From Mycolicibacterium chlorophenolicum (lineage in GTDB: Bacteria; Actinomycetota; Actinomycetes; Mycobacteriales; Mycobacteriaceae), in NCBI RefSeq assembly GCF_001044235.1, contig NZ_JYNL01000051.1:1-64000 (forward strand): a stretch of DNA of 64,000 bases, given 5' to 3'. Within the stretch, counting starts at the first letter, position 1. The number at the start of each line of letters is the position of its first letter. The notes under the pieces were generated by a model that saw only the letters and a program-made list of their open reading frames with translations, was not told the DNA's origin and did not search any database. The position numbers and the translations under genes are program-made. This document shows, one piece after another, positions 60,061 to 64,000 of the stretch.

Positions 60061-61742
60061 AAATAGAGGTTGGAGCCGGGCAGCTCCTGATGCACCCTGG
60101 CCCTACCGCCCGGAGTGAGGTCGAGCCCGAACTTCGCCATCTCCGTCGTCCGCGCGCTGACCAGATTGAAATAGCCGGTGTAGGCGAACCGGCCCGGCGG
60201 ATTCGCCGGATCGGTCACCGGCACGGGGACCGGGGCGATCGTGAACTCTTCGGCGTGCTGGCCGTTGCTCGGCGCGCAGGTGTAGAGATACTTGTGTCCC
60301 TGCGGGGTCACCTGCGACGCGCTCGCGTGCAGATTCCGGCCGAAAGCCTTGCTGGTCAACGACTTTCCGGTCCCGAGTTGGTCGAGAGCCCACAGGTCGG
60401 CCGGATCGTTGTCGTCTTTGAGCGGTTGGTGGTAGACCTCGAAGTTCGCCGGGGTGGGCGCGCCGGGCGGAATCGACTCGGTGTTGCTCGCATGCAGGCA
60501 CGCACTCGTATCGTGCTTGAGGATGTAGACGGGATCGGCCGGGCCCGGCAGACCCGTGGCGATGTATCCGGCCGATTCGGCCAGTCGCAGTTGCTGCCGC
60601 ACCAGGTCGATTTCCGTGACGACGTCGGGGACGCCGAATCCCGTCAGCAGTGCCTGCATCTCGTCGATCAGGGGCCGAAGGACGGTCTGCTGGTTCTCGC
60701 GGCTGAAGACCGTGTCGCGGTACGCCCGGATCTGGTCGAACAACTGCTTCCGGCGTGCGTCGTCATTGCGCACCAGTTGGGCGATCACGCCGTCACTGCC
60801 CAACGTGAACGGCCTGCCCGGCTGCAGTGTCTGGTCGATTCCCCAGGGGATCATCGTGAACCTGATGTCGCCCACATCCGGTGCCGCGACGGCGGTGACG
60901 TCGTTGTAGAGGTAGGTGTTGTTGGTGTTGTCGGCGTAGCCGTCCCAGTGCTTCAGGAAGAACTCCATCGCGTAGATCTTGAGGAACTGACCCATGTCGA
61001 ACACCTGGTCGGCACCAGCGAGGCCGTTCGCCTTGATGTGAGCGCACGCGAATGTGAGATCGGCTTTGTCCTCGAATTTGGACAGCGCCTCCACGCCGAT
61101 GAAGTCGAGTCTCTCCTCGACGAGATCGTCGTGGTGCTCGAGCTCGTACAGGTTGCCCTTCAGGTTGCCGTTGAAGTTGCGCTCGATGTAGCGCTTCATC
61201 ACCGGCTCGGCGTTGACGTAGACACCCGGGGCGTTGACGCCGGCGGCCCCCTGACCGATCGGCGTTCCGTTGACGAAAACGCGGGCGTAGTTGCAGCGTG
61301 AGTGGGGCAGCCCCGCCATGCCCAGCAATCGGTAGCCGAGCGTTTGTTTGACGTAGGACCTGTCCTGGATGGAGTTGTTGAGTGTGACGTAGCGCGACCC
61401 GATCAGGTCCTCGATGCCGGCCACGTTGGCGTCGCTCAACTTGCCGAAGTCAACATGCAGGCAAGGCTTGTCGCTGTCGATCGAGCCGCAGAACGACTTC
61501 TTCTTGACCCCCACGTCGGTGAACGTGGTCGCAGCCGGGAATTTCGTGCCGGATATCTCGACCGAGGCGGCCTTGCGCCACGTGTACCTGGCGCCGTCGG
61601 TGAACTCGAAGTTGCAGCGACCGCCCTTGGGCTCCTCGTTTCGCAGCGCATCCCACTCCGCCGCAGGCATCGTGATCTTGATCGTGATCACATTGTCGAT
61701 GGCGTAGAACGAATCGAGCGCTTGTTGCTGCAGAGCAGTCAT
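60054..61742 (-). CDS. CotH-family kinase-like protein with C-terminal trefoil-like tail
   Basis: 562 residues. Residues about 10-370 match the CotH spore-coat kinase fold: GNLYELEHHDDL, FLKHWDGYADNTNNTYLY and FTMIPWGIDQTL. CotH proteins are atypical protein kinases. The last ~170 residues (LKHDTSACLHASNTES, LTSKAFGRNLHASAS, GHKYLYTCAP) look like a ricin/MIR-type beta-trefoil. ATG at 61742 is preferred to a GTG two codons up. No signal peptide is seen. Convergent with the DUF3616-like gene (7-nt overlap). Confidence 0.75.
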   Translation of the reverse strand: MTALQQQALDSFYAIDNVITIKITMPAAEWDALRNEEPKGGRCNFEFTDGARYTWRKAASVEISGTKFPAATTFTDVGVKKKSFCGSIDSDKPCLHVDFGKLSDANVAGIEDLIGSRYVTLNNSIQDRSYVKQTLGYRLLGMAGLPHSRCNYARVFVNGTPIGQGAAGVNAPGVYVNAEPVMKRYIERNFNGNLKGNLYELEHHDDLVEERLDFIGVEALSKFEDKADLTFACAHIKANGLAGADQVFDMGQFLKIYAMEFFLKHWDGYADNTNNTYLYNDVTAVAAPDVGDIRFTMIPWGIDQTLQPGRPFTLGSDGVIAQLVRNDDARRKQLFDQIRAYRDTVFSRENQQTVLRPLIDEMQALLTGFGVPDVVTEIDLVRQQLRLAESAGYIATGLPGPADPVYILKHDTSACLHASNTESIPPGAPTPANFEVYHQPLKDDNDPADLWALDQLGTGKSLTSKAFGRNLHASASQVTPQGHKYLYTCAPSNGQHAEEFTIAPVPVPVTDPANPPGRFAYTGYFNLVSARTTEMAKFGLDLTPGGRARVHQELPGSNLYFY

Positions 61743-61857
61743 GGTCACGTCTCCCGGTGCGTCGCGGCGTCCCCTCAGGGTGCGACGGGGCATTCCGTTG
61801 CGCGTGAGTAGGACGCTACTCGCTTTTCCCAGCCATCGGGCCCGGACCGGGCAGGTG

Positions 61858-62636
<779 letters not shown>

Positions 62637-62640
<4 letters not shown>

Positions 62641-63368
62641 CGCGCCTCCATCATCTCGTCGTCGCGCCGCGCAGCCAGTTCCGCGGCGAAGTCGTGATAC
62701 GCCGCGCGCAGCGCGGCGCCCGGCCACCCCGCGGGCAGCAGTTCCTCGGGCAGCACGGGGTCGGTTCGCAGGTGGCGCACGATGCCCGCGGCGGCGGTGA
62801 ACCGGCCGGGCACATCAGCGGCAGTGGTGATCTCGGCGAGCAGATTTTCGCCGGCGACGATCCAGCCCGGCAGATCCCACAGCGCCGCCGCCAACCCCGC
62901 GGGATCATCGTCGTGCGCGCGCATGGTCCGAGTGTGCCCGGCCACCTCGCCGGGAAGCTCGACGTCGAGATTGGCCGGACGCAGCCACACTCCTTCGCGG
63001 AGCTCACCGAACCTGTTGTCCTGCAGTACACTTCGGATCGAAGCCCGAGTGCGCGCGTCGTTGCCGACACTGGTGACGACCACCGCGGTCCACGACCCGT
63101 CCCAGCGCCGGGTGCGCGGGTCGAGCGCGACGTCCTGCCTGCGCTGCCGCGCCAGGAGCCGGTCGGAGAGTCGGTAGCCGTCATCGGAGCGGACGAGGTC
63201 GCCGGCGCTGACCATCCGGGTCAGCGCCACCCGCACCGTCGGCTCCTTGAGGTCGAAATCCGCGGTGAGCCTGAGCAACTCCGCCGCGGTGGCCCAGGCC
63301 GGATGGGCGCCGAGCAGCACGCTGAGCACCACCGAGCGTGCCGTCATCCGCCTCACCGGCTCGGGCAC
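62637..63368 (-). CDS. PaaX-family transcriptional regulator
   Basis: 243 residues, GTG start. N-terminal winged helix (about 10-75) then the PaaX C-terminal region with WLRPANLDVELP. PaaX proteins sense aryl-CoA compounds. It lies between two crotonase genes, matching Rv0674, and may regulate them. Confidence 0.82.
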
Positions 63369-64000
63369 CTAGACCCCCGAGGTGGCGCGGCCGTGGTCGC
63401 CGAACGGTTCGTCGCGGCGACGCACCGCCTCACGGAAGCCGTGTTCGCGCGCCTCGGCGACGAAGGCGTGCCCCTCGGGCGTGTGCCGTGCCACGCCGTC
63501 GAACACCGTGGAGATCATCGCGCTGTTGGCCACGCCCTGGTTGTAGAGCGCGCTGTTCAGGGCGAGCTTGACCATCATCAGCTGGTTCACCGGCATGGCC
63601 GCGATGCGCTCCACGAGGCGCTCGGTACGCTCGTCGAGGTCGTCGGGCGCCGGCGCCTCGACTGCCAGCCCCCACTCGGCGGCCTGCGCTCCGGTGATGC
63701 AATCACCGGTGAGCAGAAGGCGTTTCGCCCGCTGATCCCCGAGCCGGTGCGCCCACAGACCGGCGGCCGGCACCCCCCACACCCGGGTGGGCGGGTATCC
63801 GATCTTCGCATCCGCGGCGGCGATCACCTGGTCGGCGTGCAGCGCGATGTCGGTGCCCCCGGCCACGCAGTATCCGTGGATCTTGACCACGGTCGGCTTG
63901 TCGGCGCGCATCAGGCTCGAGAACCCGCGGACGAACCGGCTCATCATCTGGTAGTCGATCATCGGGTCCCACGGCTGACCGGGAAGGTGGTTGATCGCCT
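63369..64000 (-). CDS. echA4: Enoyl-CoA hydratase/isomerase family protein, 5' end beyond window
   Basis: The C-terminal 210 or so residues of a crotonase (KIHGYCVAGGTDIALHADQVIAA). The frame stays open to the window edge (AINHLPGQPWDP upstream of residue MIDYQ), so the start is outside. One operon with the PaaX-type gene, adjacent stop and start. Matches Rv0673. Confidence 0.86.
   Translation of the reverse strand, partial: AINHLPGQPWDPMIDYQMMSRFVRGFSSLMRADKPTVVKIHGYCVAGGTDIALHADQVIAAADAKIGYPPTRVWGVPAAGLWAHRLGDQRAKRLLLTGDCITGAQAAEWGLAVEAPAPDDLDERTERLVERIAAMPVNQLMMVKLALNSALYNQGVANSAMISTVFDGVARHTPEGHAFVAEAREHGFREAVRRRDEPFGDHGRATSGV

Overview
The window is a high-GC actinobacterial chromosome segment whose gene order matches Mycobacterium (M. 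tuberculosis Rv0673 to Rv0737, here in reverse orientation). Markers are SigL/RslA, a full mycofactocin locus, type-Z S14, tandem TIGR00027-type methyltransferases, a 13E12-family HNH protein and DUF3558/DUF3060 lipoproteins. Extra modules not in that M. tuberculosis stretch suggest an environmental, fast-growing Mycolicibacterium-like species (inference).

Layout. 1-5.0 kb: compact minus-strand cassette of a ThDP enzyme, SRPBCC protein, KAS III-like enzyme, HisC-like aminotransferase and MarR regulator, directly downstream of sigL-rslA (5.05-6.27 kb). 6.3-9.0 kb: secY-adk-mapA. 9.27-12.93 kb: four tandem SAM methyltransferases, convergent with sppA (12.9-14.7 kb); then a DUF732 protein. 15.2-19.4 kb: spc operon rplN to rplO. 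19.6-23.5 kb: arylsulfatase, lipoprotein and formylglycine-generating enzyme. 23.6-28.9 kb: S10 operon rpsJ to rpsQ, with a structured leader. 29.3-34.5 kb: lipoprotein carboxylesterase, P450, TetR and MFS exporter. 34.5-41.7 kb: mycofactocin genes mftA-G and divergent mftR; mftA is a 30-residue gene ending in the IDGMCGVY core. 41.66-43.46 kb: ECF sigma factor and a triple-VOC protein in one operon with mftR. 43.5-50.1 kb: 13E12 HNH protein, ferredoxin reductase, an Lrp/dimethylargininase-like/ornithine aminotransferase module and a mycofactocin-type SDR behind a KstR-like box. 50.1-51.8 kb: SHOCT membrane protein and cutinase-like protein. 52.0-56.3 kb: str operon rpsL-rpsG-fusA-tuf. 56.5-64 kb: TetR, DUF3558 pair, DUF3060 pair, DUF3616-like protein, CotH-type kinase with a trefoil-like tail, and echA5/PaaX-like/echA4.

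How parts work together. Translation operons carry a strong promoter and terminator structure. The mycofactocin genes build a peptide-derived redox cofactor for dedicated dehydrogenases; the SDR at 49.2 kb is a likely client. Two candidates for undescribed biology stand out: the SigL-linked KAS III/ThDP/PLP cassette, whose KAS III homologue lacks the catalytic His, and the mftR-ECF sigma-VOC operon, whose VOC protein has an anti-sigma-like N-terminal segment. No rRNA, tRNA, CRISPR array, IS element or prophage was seen.
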